Source: Platycnemis pennipes
Lineage: Eukaryota > Arthropoda > Insecta > Odonata > Platycnemididae
Direction: 5' to 3'
NCBI GenBank assembly: GCA_933228895.1
Contig: OW121855.1
Span: forward strand, 42,794,698 to 42,858,697
DNA: 64,000 bases
Shown here: positions 10,640 through 21,756 of the stretch, piece by piece
Position numbering within the stretch: position 1 is the first letter of the stretch
Layout: the number at the start of each line of letters is the position of its first letter
Program-made: the position numbers and the translations under genes
Notes under the pieces: model-generated
What the model saw: only the letters and a program-made list of their open reading frames with translations
What the model was told of the DNA's origin: nothing
Database searches by the model: none

Positions 10640-11312
10640 GCTTCCAGGCTTCCTGCCGTCTTATATACGTTTGCCGTCCTCTCAGTCCGCATACTACTCT
10701 CCTGATTGGTCGGCCCTCGTCGTCTTCTTTCGTGTCATTTCTATTGCTTTAACGACCGATCTCCTAGTTTTTCTAAGGGCGTAGCCTGCGTATTAAAATT
10801 CACTTTATCGAGTGATATCTCTATGGCCTCCTTGGTTAATCGGTCTCGGTAACCGTTTGATCGGCAGAGTAATTTTGCCTGGTCGAAGTTAGATACCTCA
10901 TCTTAGCTGAGACAATGCTCGGCTACCGTTGATTTTTTCGATTGGTATAGTCTTATGTGTCTCTGTTGTTCCTTTGGCCTTATTTCAATTATTTGGGATG
11001 CCTCCGATGTAGACATCTCCGCGTTTACAGGGAATCCAGTAGGTGCACTCCGGGCGTCTTGAGGCCCGAGCTATCCTTCACTCTGACGAGTTTGTATTTA
11101 ATTTTCCCCGCTGTTCGATAGATGGTCTCGATTCCATTCTTCCGGAGTATCCAAGACATTTTTACCGAGACGGTCAGGATATATGGAATAGTGACTCTGG
11201 CGATATGCGTTTCTTAGTCCTTTGTTTTTCTCTAATGGTTGAAGGAGCTTTTTAGGGCCAGTGAGATGTCCCGCTCTCTGTATCCATTTTGCCTGAAGGC
11301 CGTCGTTAGGTA
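10640..11312 (-). pseudogene. Penelope-like element relic: RT end plus GIY-YIG endonuclease
   Basis: Read on the minus strand from 11312, the broken frames give FRQNGYRERDI, then VTIPYILTVSVKMSWILRK, KIKYKLVRVKDSSGLKTPG, followed by a GIY-YIG-type start IPCKRGDVYIGG (about 11037-10998), and finally VSNFDQAKLLCRSNGYRDRLTKEAIEI (about 10905-10825). This order, RT thumb region, GLKTPGVY-like linker, GIY-YIG nuclease, is diagnostic of Penelope-like retroelements. At least two frameshifts and several stops are present (for example inside the nuclease near 10985 and 10917), so no protein can be made. Only the C-terminal third is left; the RT catalytic motifs are absent. Confidence 0.8.
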
Positions 11313-11334
11313 TTTCAAAACATATCTACATCCA

Positions 11335-11600
11335 CGCAATATCCTGTAAGCCACCGCGAGGGTGTGTGGCAGGAGCAGATGATGATGATGAAGATCACCA
11401 AACATGCACTATTGGCATGCAACTAGGCTACTACATGGAAACATGCAACATACTAGGGTCACATGCAACTAGATGATTAGTGTCTACATAGTAATAAAGA
11501 GGTTGATTGTTAATACATTCATTATGCACTACAGACTACCCTACAATAATTCACCTACCTATCCCATTGCTATGCTGCCTATTAATGTGTATACCAGGTT
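11335..11600. repeat. Dispersed repeat starting CATCTACAT..GCCACCGCGAGGGTGTGTGGC, copy 1
   Basis: Contains CATATCTACATCCACGCAATATCCTGTAAGCC followed by ACCGCGAGGGTGTGTGGCAGG, an ATG microsatellite and GAAGATCACCAAACATGCA. The same blocks occur at 11860-12120, 41105-41185 and, more decayed, at 61367-61425. The family has no coding sense here; the CATCTA-rich start could be the microsatellite tail of a retroelement on the minus strand. Confidence 0.65.
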
Positions 11601-11859
11601 TTGATATGATTTTATTAATTTAAAAGTCCTTGTAAATTTTGTTGAGCAACTTTTTCTCAGTAATGGGTGGTCGTAGTCGCAAGAAATTTTTCGTTTTATG
11701 AAACTTATGGAAATGTCAGGCTAAGTGAAAAAATATATGTTTTGCCTAAGTATAAATTTGATTTTATATGGGTTTATACCAAATGGAGTGGCTATGAGAG
11801 GAGAAAGTAGCGTAGCGGCCGGAGGGAACAAGGTTTAGCTGAGGAAACCCGGAGGATCA

Positions 11860-12120
11860 ACATCAATCTACATTATGCAATACCCTGCGAGCCACCGCGA
11901 GGGTGTGTGGCTGGTGATGAAGGTCGCCAAACATGCATAATTTACTTTCAACTAAGAGCTGCCATGCAACTTATTGTAAGATCTACAACTACATATTTCT
12001 CAAACAACACTTCACCTGTCAATCCCATAGCTATGGTATTTCTTGCTTTTTCTTAAAAGCGACAGCGGAAGGAGAGGGTATGATGTGTTTGGGAATTGGG
12101 TTACCTTGTAGGAATCCGGA
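11860..12120. repeat. Dispersed GCCACCGCGAGGGTGTGTGGC repeat, copy 2
   Basis: ACATCAATCTACATTATGCAATACCCTGCGAG, then CCACCGCGAGGGTGTGTGGC, GATGAAGGTCGCCAAACATGCAT. The following 190 bp (CACCTGTCAATCCCATAGCTATG) is collinear with 11540-11575 of copy 1 (CACCTACCTATCCCATTGCTATG), so the repeat is at least 200 bp long. Confidence 0.65.
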
Positions 12121-14880
12121 ATAGAGTTATAATAATAATAAAATGGCTTTATTCGAGCGAGATTGTGACTGTTAAGTCCCCTCTTCCATCTAATCCATCG
12201 TCAATCTAACTTATAATCATATACATATATGTTATGAAAACAAAACTACATAAAATTTCATAATTTCAATGAAAAACATGGTATATACAGTACCTATTTT
12301 TAAAAAATACGCTTTACAAGTTTTATGTCAATTTAAATTACAATAAAGAAAAAGAAAAATTTGGTGCAAAATATTCACATGTGTGGGAAAAACACGAGGA
12401 TTGGAGCAAATATCCATCAACGAGAAAACCCACTGCCCACACAAGAAGGGGGATGCGTGAAAAACCTATGAAAACCTACTAACGGAAAAGCTAATGTCTC
12501 ATTCAGAAATTGATGAAACTATAAAAAAAATGCAAATGGAAAAATAAGGAATAAATACAAACAATTCACATAAAAAAATAATTAACTAGACATAAAATAC
12601 AAAAAACATGATAGTTTTCACTGCTGAGTGTCGTATGTACTACCCGGATTGCTGTATTGTAAGGAGTGTTTTGTGTAGCTTCCCCTTGAATGAAAGTAAA
12701 GATGGTGTGTTCCTATTCGGAGAAAGTAAAGGAAGGTAGTTAAGGCGAGTGAATATCTTTTAAAAGTAATGATGGAGAATTATTTTGGGACCGGAGGGAA
12801 GAGGTAGGCGAAACTTTTGGGATCTCGACTGAGATATGGAAAGGGGGAAGAATCGATGAGAGGCTGAAAGTAATCTTATTGGGTGCGGGCTGATTGTACT
12901 AAGGAGGCGGTCGAGTCCGTGATTGGAGACGTTCAGTGGGAATTAAGAGCTGGGGAACGGGTGGAAATTGAGTTTAATTTCGGGGATGATGGAATCAGGG
13001 AGCTGGTTGGATTAACGTTTTATTTTATCCATGTTGGAAGGAGAGAGGACTTGATGTGGATGTGTGAATTTGCATCTGGAAGTGAGGAGCACCAAAGAGA
13101 GGAAATAAGGGTGTTGAAGGAACGTTCAATAAAGGATTTGTAGTTAAGAGTGCAAGAGATTTAGAAGTAGGAATTGGAGGGGATGTTAAGTTGTTGGACG
13201 TGGAATTTTTTTAGGTTGTAAAGATTTTTTTAGGTAAAGAGAAAATCGTAAAGTCTTGCTAGAGCTGGGAAGTGAAGCGAATGGATTGCAAAGTGTAATA
13301 CCGGTATATTTCATGATCATGATGTGATTTCTATTCATTGTAAGATTAAATAATTTCCCTATAGCCTATAGCGAGTCGTCGGGGTAAGTAATGCCAGTGC
13401 TCCTAGTGTACATCTACTAAATTGCATTACTTCCTTTAGATCTTCAAATTTACTCCCATTTCATGGTGAAAACAATTTTTATGCTGATCTTTTCTCGATT
13501 ACCAAAGATTCTCCCCTACAACATTGGAATTCACCTCTGAAAATTTACATGGACTCCCTTCTTAACACCTTAACGCAGATTGTTTTCCGTAGTTACGTGG
13601 TATTAGGCATTTCATTCCGTATTGTAACTCTCCCAACTTGTTTACTTAAACTAACAGAGGAGCACCAAAGGAACTTGCATCAGATGTTCTCTCAATCCTC
13701 GTCCTTGCTCTGCGTTCCCCAGGCTGTGACACTTTCCATATTGCTGGACTGGGTGGAAGGCATTCCTGACAATGGGAGCAGGTGCCAAAACGATCGGCCC
13801 CCGGCCCCGTCGGCGGCTAGCTAAACATTAACAGGTCCACTTTTGAACTGCCCTTGAAGGGTCGTTCCTCGAATGCCGTGCCTATCAAAATGAACTCGCC
13901 CGAAAAGGCTCTTTGGATATTCATCATCAGGGCAGGATTAATTCAAAGTGATTACCCACAATCTCCATGCCAGAAAAATCTTTGGGGATGCTGTTATCTC
14001 TGGCATTGCCTCTGCCCTTGTCTCGCTCCCATTTGAGCCACAAAAATAACGATATATTATTTTATCCTAAAAGCATTTTTAAAGCGCTATATATTTATAC
14101 CTCCCAAGGAGGAGTAGTAGCAATATATTAAACTTTATGCATAATATCCTTGTAGCCCCTTTTTCCATCCCTACTACCATTCTCTATCTTTGAAATGGTT
14201 TATCCTTAGGATGCGCGGTAAAAGGCTTTATGCTTCTATTATCCAGGAGTTCCTGGGGAATGTATTGGCTTTTATGTAAAGATAATGGTTAGCCACCATG
14301 AGGTAGTTATGAGCTAGATATATATCACATTACATTGGTTTAATTTTCAATTTTTCGCATTTCGAGGCATTCATTTAGTAAAATAGGTAGCTTTAAGGCG
14401 CCGTGGTACATGATTATTTTTTCGCTTTCGAGTGCTGAGATGATGGAGATAGTTTTTCCGTCGACCGGTAGAGTTACCAGAGTCGGCGCCTACCCAACCA
14501 GCCATATTTTTTTTCAGTGTCTCCTCTACGCTTTAATTCTTTGCGCAGAGGTGATGAGGCAATAACGACCCTTCCCTCTCATCCCCTCTGTCCGCGGAGT
14601 TTTCCATTGCTGACCACTAGACGCAATGTTGCCATTTCAACATACGATGGGACCAAACTGTTTGGCAGACTCCACATTATACCATGTGGCAACGTGGAAT
14701 TCGCGGAAATGCGTTCGCTACGTTTTTCTAAGAACCGAGCCGGTCTGGTCCTAGTGGGGTTCGTAGCTGCAGGAGAACGCGTCCGCGGTCCAAGTCATGA
14801 ATAGACTTCATTTTTCAGGGTAGCCGCGTTGATTGGTTGTTGTGACAACAGTTTAGCCGTAAGAACTGCAACAAATAGGA
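12121..14880. other. No recognised gene
   Basis: AT-rich with A-runs at 12120-12640. An open frame at 12883-13143 (+) is not recognised and is acidic with no domain. 13540-13830 and 14500-14820 are less AT-rich and have open frames in several registers, none recognised. I see no splice-bounded exon I would defend. Confidence 0.4.
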
Positions 14881-14904
14881 GGTGGTCTCAGCTGGTAGCT
14901 TGGC

Positions 14905-15421
14905 TTGCACGTGTTAATGTCTAAATGTGGTAATTTGAAAGTAATATACGTTTGTGCCTACTACAGACCACCCCATTCCGATGTACACTCAGTATTAGAA
15001 CTCGAGAAACAGATCAGGCACATTAATTCTCATACCAACGAACGACAGATTATTGAAAGGTGGAGATTTCAATACAACATCGATAGATTGGAAAACATGT
15101 AGTCATTAGTCTGGGGGTAGGGAAAAAGAAATCTGCTCGTCATTTTTTAACCTGTTCGCATAATACGCAGTACATCAAATAGTAAATTTGCATAATAGAA
15201 GGGAGAATGTTCTCGATTTACTTGCCTCAAACATCCATGAAAAAGTTATTGAAGTTAAAAATGTCGATGGAATAAGTGACCACAAGGTAGTACACGTTAA
15301 ATTATCCCTCAATACTGACAAAAATGTAAAATTAAAAAGAAAGATTTGCCTTTTAAGTAAAGCAGATTTTAACGTGACTTACAGACTTCTTTTGAAAAAT
15401 TCTAAACATCAGAAAAAATAG
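14905..15421 (+). pseudogene. CR1/L2-like non-LTR element: endonuclease part
   Basis: The frame starting 14905 contains VIYVCAYYRPPHSD, the conserved YYRPP segment of the apurinic-type endonuclease of CR1/L2/Jockey-group elements. Near 15055 the nucleotides code for GGDFN (catalytic D and N) only after a +1 shift, so the frame is broken there. From 15188 a second open piece ends the domain with GISDHKVVHV, where the catalytic SDH triad residues are kept. The part before the YYRPP segment (with the first catalytic glutamate) is missing, so this copy is truncated at the 5' side. Confidence 0.75.
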
Positions 15422-15899
15422 TGATGCAGACATGGAAAGAGTTCCTCCAAATTACACGGTGAGTGAGTATAAGAGTGAGAATAGGGAACCAGGGTGGTAC
15501 AACGTGGAGGTTAAAAAAATGTTTAAAACGACAACGAGTTATCCACGCGAAACTAAGAAAAATGTAGCTAATAGCGATCTACAAAAATTATCGAACGTTA
15601 CATATAAAGCAGCCGCAAAAATAGCCCTTAGAAAAGCGTAAAGTGGTTTCAAGAGAAAAGTACTTGGAGAACAACTAGAGGGGAATCCGAAAGCATTTTG
15701 ATCATATGTTAGGGAAGTACAGGGAACTAAAATTTCAACGGTTAATTCCTTGAAAGGGTATAGGGGCGAAATATTTAGATAAGGCTAATTTGTTGAATTA
15801 TTTTTCCAGAGCGTTTTTAATCAATCTAAGCGTAGTTTGCTCGAAACAATACCAGACCGATTTCAACAAATAATGCCCCCGATCGATAATTGTATCTTA

Positions 15900-17285
15900 T
15901 AACGGAATCGTATCCTTACTAAAAATGTTAGCCCGAACAAGAGCTCAGGTCGTGATGAAATTCCTGCTCGTGTGTATAAAGAAATAGCTCTCGAAATGGC
16001 ACCGTATCTTAAAGTAATATTTAACAAATCCCTCGAAGAACACGCGGTTCCCAAAGACTGGAAGATAGCAAACGTGATCCCAATTTTTAGAAGTGGCGAT
16101 AGGGAACATCCATCGAATTATAAACCAATATCAATAACGTCACTGTCGTGCAAAATTATACAGCATATGATAGTTACATCAATAAGGGGACACCTCGATA
16201 GCCAGGATTTATTGATAACAAATAAGCATGGGTCCAGAAAGGGACGGTCTTGCGAAAATCAGTTAGGTCTTTTCGTTCATGATATTTTAGTTTCCGGAGA
16301 AGGTAACGTACAGGTAGACGCAGCGCTTTTAAATTTAGAAAAGCGTTTGACAAGGTTCCCCACTGTAATTTACTCGCGAAGTTAGCATCATACGGGATAG
16401 ACAGTAATATGGTAGGCTGGATAGGAGATTTCCTACATGAACGCGTTCAATGAATGGTATTAGATGGTGTCACCTCAGGCGAAGCAAAAGTTACATCGGG
16501 TGTTCCCCAGCGTGATAGGCCCAATTTTATTTCTTCTCTCCGTAAATGACTTGAATACAGTAGCTAAAAATAGCAAGCTCCGTCTTTTTGCCGATGATGC
16601 AGCAGTCATCATTGGTCATCAATCCTCAGATCGGTTTGACGCAGCTCTCCACTGAGTCCTGTCGGCTAATCTCTTCATATTTACGTATTTCTTCTGATGC
16701 AGTAGTGTATAAGGAAATAAGAAATTAAGAGGATAGTCATTATTTAGCTAAGGATTTATATGCGATTGATGATTGGTGTGATAGTTGGCAGCTAGAATTA
16801 AATTTGAAGATATGCGCGATAATGAACTTTGGGAAAAAGAATAACTTTCCTCAGAAAAATTATTGCATCAAAGAAAAGAAAATATCTAACGTAGAATTTA
16901 TTAAATACTTAGGCGTCACCAACATTGAAGACATGCTGTGGGGGAAACACATCAGGGAAATAACTAGTGTAGCAAACCATATATCAGGATTCGTAAAAAG
17001 AGTTCTAGGCAAATGCGATGAGAGAGTACTAGAAGCTATTTTACACTTGTCAGGCCTCATTTAGAATATGCCGCTAGTATATGGGATCCGTACGAGGAAG
17101 GTATGATAAAAGAATTAGAGCGTGTGCAAAGGAGATCCACTAGATTTGTTAAAGGCCGCTATGATAATTGTATAAGTGTTACGAGTTTAATAGAAGAACT
17201 AGGCTGGGAATTACTATCAGAACGCAGGTTGAAATTTAGGTTAAACCTTTTCAGTAAATTGGAAACCGATTTGTCGCATATTTTA
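15900..17285 (+). pseudogene. CR1/L2-like non-LTR element: reverse transcriptase and C-terminus
   Basis: From about 15930 the frame gives SSGRDEIPARVYKEI, VPKDWKIANVIPIF and PSNYKPISITSLSCKI, the RT fingers motifs. Motif A is lost by a frameshift near 16325-16350. A later frame has GPILFLLSVNDL (motif B) and LRLFADDA (motif C, with both aspartates, 16574-16603). An 88-bp foreign insertion follows directly. The C-terminal part resumes at about 16708 and includes VEFIKYLGV, then RPHLEYAASIWDPY and LERVQRRSTRFVKG, hallmarks of the CR1/L2 group. The copy ends abruptly near 17285 without a recognisable 3' repeat, where a Mutator-like exon begins on the other strand. Confidence 0.85.
16607..16694 (-). 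mobile_element. Family-A 3' tail inserted inside the CR1-like RT gene
   Basis: The insertion is the last ~85 bp of family A on the minus strand (its CCTCAGATCGGTTTGACGCA core and CATCAT tail are plain on the plus strand). It is flanked by TGATGCAGCAGT (16595-16606) and TGATGCAGTAGT (16695-16706), a 12-bp target duplication with one mismatch. Removing the insert joins FADDA to VVYKEI in the host frame, so the CR1-like element is the older of the two. Confidence 0.9.
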
Positions 17286-17289
17286 AGTC

Positions 17290-17476
17290 GATAATTCTTC
17301 TTCCCGTTACTCCACCGGATAAACCTTCGTTTTTCCCTTCTTCGGCAATTGCCATATCGTCAAATGAATCATGCAAAGTTTCATCAGCTACTGAATCGTC
17401 AATATTGGACGGGGTTTCTTCAATAGCGCAAGAAGTTCCTCCTACGTGCGACTCTGTTCCCATTATTTTGATACGC
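17290..17476 (-). pseudogene. Mutator-like transposase gene, exon 2 (truncated)
   Basis: On the minus strand an acceptor (TTCTATTATTCGAAACAG) ends at 17477 and opens exon 2, which reads RIKIMGTESHVGGTS, an acidic linker, and SGGVTGRRIID before running into the CR1-like element at about 17288. Established knowledge: a GRRI[IV]D start preceded by an acidic, poorly conserved linker is typical of the Mutator-like transposase domain proteins common in insect genomes. The catalytic region is missing, so the gene is broken here. The frame is continuous with exon 1 across an 88-bp intron. The family assignment rests on a short motif. Confidence 0.5.
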
Positions 17477-17564
17477 CTGTTTCGAATAATAGAAATTTGC
17501 ATACTTACACATGAATATATCATTACATTAAGATAGTGTTTTCACAAAAAATGACAATATTTAC

Positions 17565-17620
17565 CTTTTTTCTTCCCTCCGCTTGGCCAAAAATTCACCC
17601 TTTCTTTTTTTCCTCGCCAT
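17565..17620 (-). pseudogene. Mutator-like transposase gene, exon 1
   Basis: ATG at 17620 (minus) opens MARKKRKGEFLAKRREEK, a lysine/arginine-rich start that would serve as a nuclear localisation signal. The donor AAAAAG/GTAAAT lies at 17565/17564. The intron (17477-17564, 88 bp) joins in phase to exon 2. The short basic first exon plus acidic second exon looks like a real gene start. The promoter is not obvious upstream (17621-17880). Confidence 0.5.
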
Positions 17621-19457
17621 CGAAAATGTCAAGCGACTGCCTACTTTAATTTTCCGATATCGGTACGCTTCCGATGAAATTTCGAGACTTGACAATTAGT
17701 CAGTTTGACTGTTACTAGACACCCCGAGAGCGACAACCTAAGCTGAGACTCAAGAAATAACCCGTCAGTAAAGCAGACACTCCGTCTCACTCGCCTGCTT
17801 CCCGCCCGCCTTCACTTTCCCTTCCCCCTAGCTCCAACACCTCAAGGTTACCGTTTTAGGATATAGGGTAGAGGGATCATGCCACTTTTTGAGTAGCGCA
17901 GTAGGCGGAGAATGTGTGAACTGTTTCGTGATTTGCACGTTGCTAGAGGCGTATCCCTGGGCTGGAGTTGGCGAAAAACATAAATTACTTTCAGAATATC
18001 TCAGCAGCGTGTCTTTTAATAAAAATCAATAATTTTCAAGGATCCAACAGACTAAGCTTGAATCTTGTACTCTATAATAACGAAAGTTAAAAAAATAGCC
18101 CCTCTGTCTCCCAATATTTGCAACAAAAAGGTCTATTTTTACATCGAGATATATTTTTAACAAGGCTTATTACGTAAAATCTAGGATTATAGAGTAATAG
18201 TTTGATACTCTCTCTTTTAATTACTGAAAACCCCATTCCGATATCTAGCTTCCTGTTGGAGCAATCTTCCTTGAAAAATAGGTCTGAAAAACAGCTATGT
18301 ATCACGGCCCCTTAAGCGTATTTCGTTCGGTTTTTAATGCTCGTGGAGTAAAACGTCAACATTTGTGTTTTCACACGATTTTGCATTTTATGGTCAAAGG
18401 TATAAGATAAAATGTAATTTGAAAGTTAATCCATTAGATTTTTCGTTTCTTTCGTGTGGTTACTTAGCGAAAGGAATTATTATTTCCGATTTAGTTGCAC
18501 CCGATCTATCTTAAGTCATATAGATAAATTCACAATGCAGCTAATACATATATGGACTAATTGTGAGATGACAATAATATAGCTAACGGTATGAAGAAGT
18601 TGAATTTTCTTTGAGTGCCACTTTTTTCGGCAATTTGAGGCTAGCACGGCTATGAACATGCCAGTGGGCTATGAACGAAAAAAATAGTAAAAACCATAAC
18701 AATTTCCGATGGGTGTCCTCTCCCATTTTGTGATTTTAAAACTTTAAGGAGACGACATATATTTCATTTTTTCAATCAATTCCCCTTTTTATATACTTCC
18801 TTTTTAAAATTATTTGGGTACTCAGAATTTTAGTTCCCAATCAAAACGCTACATTGGCCTTTAATAAGTAAAGCTCCTTTGAACTCAGTTGATCTGGCAG
18901 CTGTCCTTAATGTGCAGCTTCAGTTGGTATCATTGTAAGGGAAGGATTAAGGAAAAATGAGTTACAGCATAAATCTATTCAAAATGAAAAGCGGCATAGA
19001 ATACACGGTATGTCTCATTTACCGAAAAATCCGCATCCATGTCAACTTTCGAACCCATGAACCTTGGTATCAGTATAATCTTCTGAAAACTAATGTAATT
19101 TTCGATTTTGGAATACTGACGATATATTGAGCGTTTGGGAGGAATATCAATTCGCATCTCCTGAACAATTCATTGGAATTTCACATTCGCTCGTCTTACG
19201 AGATATTGACAAAACAATAGGGTATTTGGAATAACCGTAATATCCTTGAATTAGGTAGCTGAAATTCTCATTACACATTCCTTGTTTTCCGTGTAATAAT
19301 GTTCTCCATACATTGTTATTAATTTTACGAACTTATTTTGATTTTTGAACCCAAAGTTTTGTTGATTTAAACTCATATTTGTATCATGTTTTTGCTTGTA
19401 TCTTGAATTGATAATCCGGCCGTGGTTGCCAGATCAGCAACTCGCATGCTTGGTTAC
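17621..19457. other. No recognised gene
   Basis: 17700-17880 has a moderately GC-rich, pyrimidine-rich segment and may hold the promoter or 5' end of the Mutator-like unit. The rest is AT-rich with only short open frames; I recognise none. Confidence 0.4.
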
Positions 19458-20563
19458 CTACGGCCGTATTCATAGATTCGTTAGTCTGCGACTAAGATAG
19501 GTTTAAGGAAGTTCGTCCGGCGATTTCGTTAAACCCGTATTCATAGTGACGTTTTAGCACTGACCGACCTTAATCCAGGTAGATTTAGTCCAGAGAAAGT
19601 TAAACCTATGGCAGCATGGTTTAACAATGAGTTTAAGTGCATCGAGTAGATATTTCCTCATCAGCTTTTGTGGAGTGTGATTTACGAAGGTGTTCTCTGA
19701 AATATTTCGATTTATCTCCTCTGTACAGGAAGTCTACTGTTGAAATATGTTCGAGTTTACTTAAAAGAACGAAATTTCGAGAGGCGGGGTAAAAATAATA
19801 CAGTAAAAGAAGATCAAATTGGTGGAGAGAACCGTTGCGAAATACTGCTTCTACTAGACTAACTCATTTTTACAGGGTGAGAACATCTCGTTGCATCAAA
19901 ATAATAAACAAAACAAATGAGCAACAAAATAAAGTAGGCATAAGCCGACAGGCAGACAGTTGCCTTATAATTGGACCAAGAACACTGTATATACATCTGT
20001 TCTTGAATTGGACATACAATTTTTTTTCTTCCTCCAACACCTACGTGAAAGTATTATTAGTTAGTTGTATCTGTAGTATCACGCCGGATATCGTTAGCTT
20101 AATAGTTTAGATTTATATTCATATGTAAATACTTTTAGATTTACTGCAGTAGATTAATAAAGTAGTTTTGTTCTCATGTTAGGTAATTAGTTAATCTAGT
20201 TTTTTGTTATTTTCATTTGCGAGAACAGATTAATAAGCAGGCGCTATACTTAAGTGTTTAGATTTTTTGAATCAGTTATTATAGTTCACTTTTATTCTCT
20301 TTTTGATTACTTATGAAGGTCTAAATATTAACAAGTAGGTATACTTGTTTACAGCATGATCTAACAAGGGGAGACCACGAACCTTGCTACGCCTTTTTGA
20401 ATGACATATTTTTTATGATGTTCGGAATGCCAAAGGCTGCTTGGAACACGTCGTAGTTTGGTTGAATAGACTTTAGTCGGACTGCAATAAATTAATTAAA
20501 ATTCATTATTTTCAGTGCGCTAATCATAACCTTAAGGCAACGCGCATTCTTCAACGATCCCAC

Positions 20564-20690
20564 TTGGCCTGGTGGTTACGATCGCCGGCTCCAATGTCGG
20601 AGGTCGTAAGACCCAGTCGTGATGTTGGAAGTTTTTTTTTCGTCTCGATTTCATTAATTTTCATTTTTTCATTTATTTCCAAAGATGGAA
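20564..20690 (+). repeat. Possible decayed tRNA-like SINE head
   Basis: CTGGTGGTTACGATCGCCGGCTCC resembles a tRNA D-arm and anticodon-arm start, followed by GGTCGTAAGACCC where a box B would sit and by a T-rich stretch. The B box is not conserved, so this is weak. Confidence 0.25.
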
Positions 20691-21448
20691 CTTCTATTTT
20701 TGGCGCGCCTAGTGGCAACATGTTAAAATTGGAAATCAACGTCTTTTATGCAGTGTTACTGCTTAAAATTAATACGGGAGTAAACAAGCTCTTTTCTGTA
20801 GAAGAAAAGCTTTAATTCAATTGTGAGCATATCAATCTACTAGAATACAGCAATTTTATTTATTGCTTTAATTATTAGTGCACAAACAGCCTTTCACATT
20901 AATTAATATCAATTTTGATTGAAAAGAAACTTGTATAAAAATTTAGGAGAAGTTTATCGTGACTAATATACTGGTGAATACATAATTATCATGTTTATTA
21001 ACGGGAGGAAAAGTACCTATGTGTGCTGGATTAACTATCCAAGAATAACTCAAAAGGTTGCATGATCTTAATGCCTAGCATGCACATTGTATAGCCTTTA
21101 TAACAAATACCTATTTTGTATAATAGCACCAAAGGACATAATGATAAACTGGTTATAATTAGAGATATTCATGAGTTCCCCGGATATCAAATTACCAAAC
21201 ATTTATTGCATATATAGTGTACATACAAAAAAGCGGACTTTCAGCACTTTAAAGAAGTTGGGAATTCACTGAAAGTCACAACATTAATTCATTATTAGTT
21301 CATCATTACATTCATAAGATAAGAGCAATGTGATGTATTTTTAGTAAACATTCAATGAAACTGCCTCAATTTTCTTTTGCAATGAGATTATGATATTTAA
21401 ATTAATTGCTGATAAAAGCTGCTGATAAAAATTGCTAATATCATCTGA

Positions 21449-21588
21449 GGATCAATAAGAATAAAACTAAGATATCGGTGTGCAGCAAGAGAGAAGAGGT
21501 CAAAACCCACATTAAACTAGGGAAGCAAATCCTAGAAGAGGTGAAAGAGTTCTGCTGCCTAGGAAGCCGAGTAACCAACGAACATAAA
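21449..21588 (+). mobile_element. Internal family-A RT fragment captured in the Harbinger element
   Basis: About 140 bp match the segment right after the RT domain of family A: KTKISVCSKREEVKTHIKLGK..LEEVKEFCCLGSRVTNE, corresponding to 58826-58955 of the plus-strand copy. Neither the 5' end nor the (ATG)n 3' tail of family A is present, which is unlike a normal 5'-truncated retro-insertion. It runs in frame into the coiled-coil exon that follows. Confidence 0.75.
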
Positions 21589-21756
21589 TATATGGTGGAG
21601 TTGGCTAAGGAGAAGATGAAACTGCTTGAGGAGGAGGAGGAAAGAAAGAGAGTGGCGTTTGAGGTTGAGGAGAGGAGAAAAGGGGATCTCCATAGGCTTC
21701 AAATGACAATATTACAAAAGCAACTTAACTTAAAATGTAACAATTTTCAGAGATAA
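21589..21756 (+). CDS. Coiled-coil C-terminal exon, likely Harbinger Myb/SANT-type accessory protein
   Basis: The frame reads HKYMVELAKEKMKLLEEEEERKRVAFEVEER and ends with HRLQMTILQKQLNLK and a stop at 21756. It is strongly charged with heptad-like leucines, a probable coiled coil. In PIF/Harbinger elements the second gene codes for a Myb/SANT-like DNA-binding protein whose C-terminus is such a coiled coil, and its location inside this element supports that. The Myb/SANT domain itself was not found upstream; the RT fragment sits where it would continue. The chimeric open frame runs from 21478 to 21756. Confidence 0.4.
   Translation, partial: YMVELAKEKMKLLEEEEERKRVAFEVEERRKGDLHRLQMTILQKQLNLKCNNFQR

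Noticed and set aside
12883..13143. 86-codon open frame
   Set aside because: Not recognised, no initiation or splice context, purine-rich composition explains the openness.
14463..14500. tRNA-like ACCGGTAGAGTTACCAGAGTCGGCGCC
   Set aside because: Only a short resemblance to a tRNA arm, with no A or B box pair.
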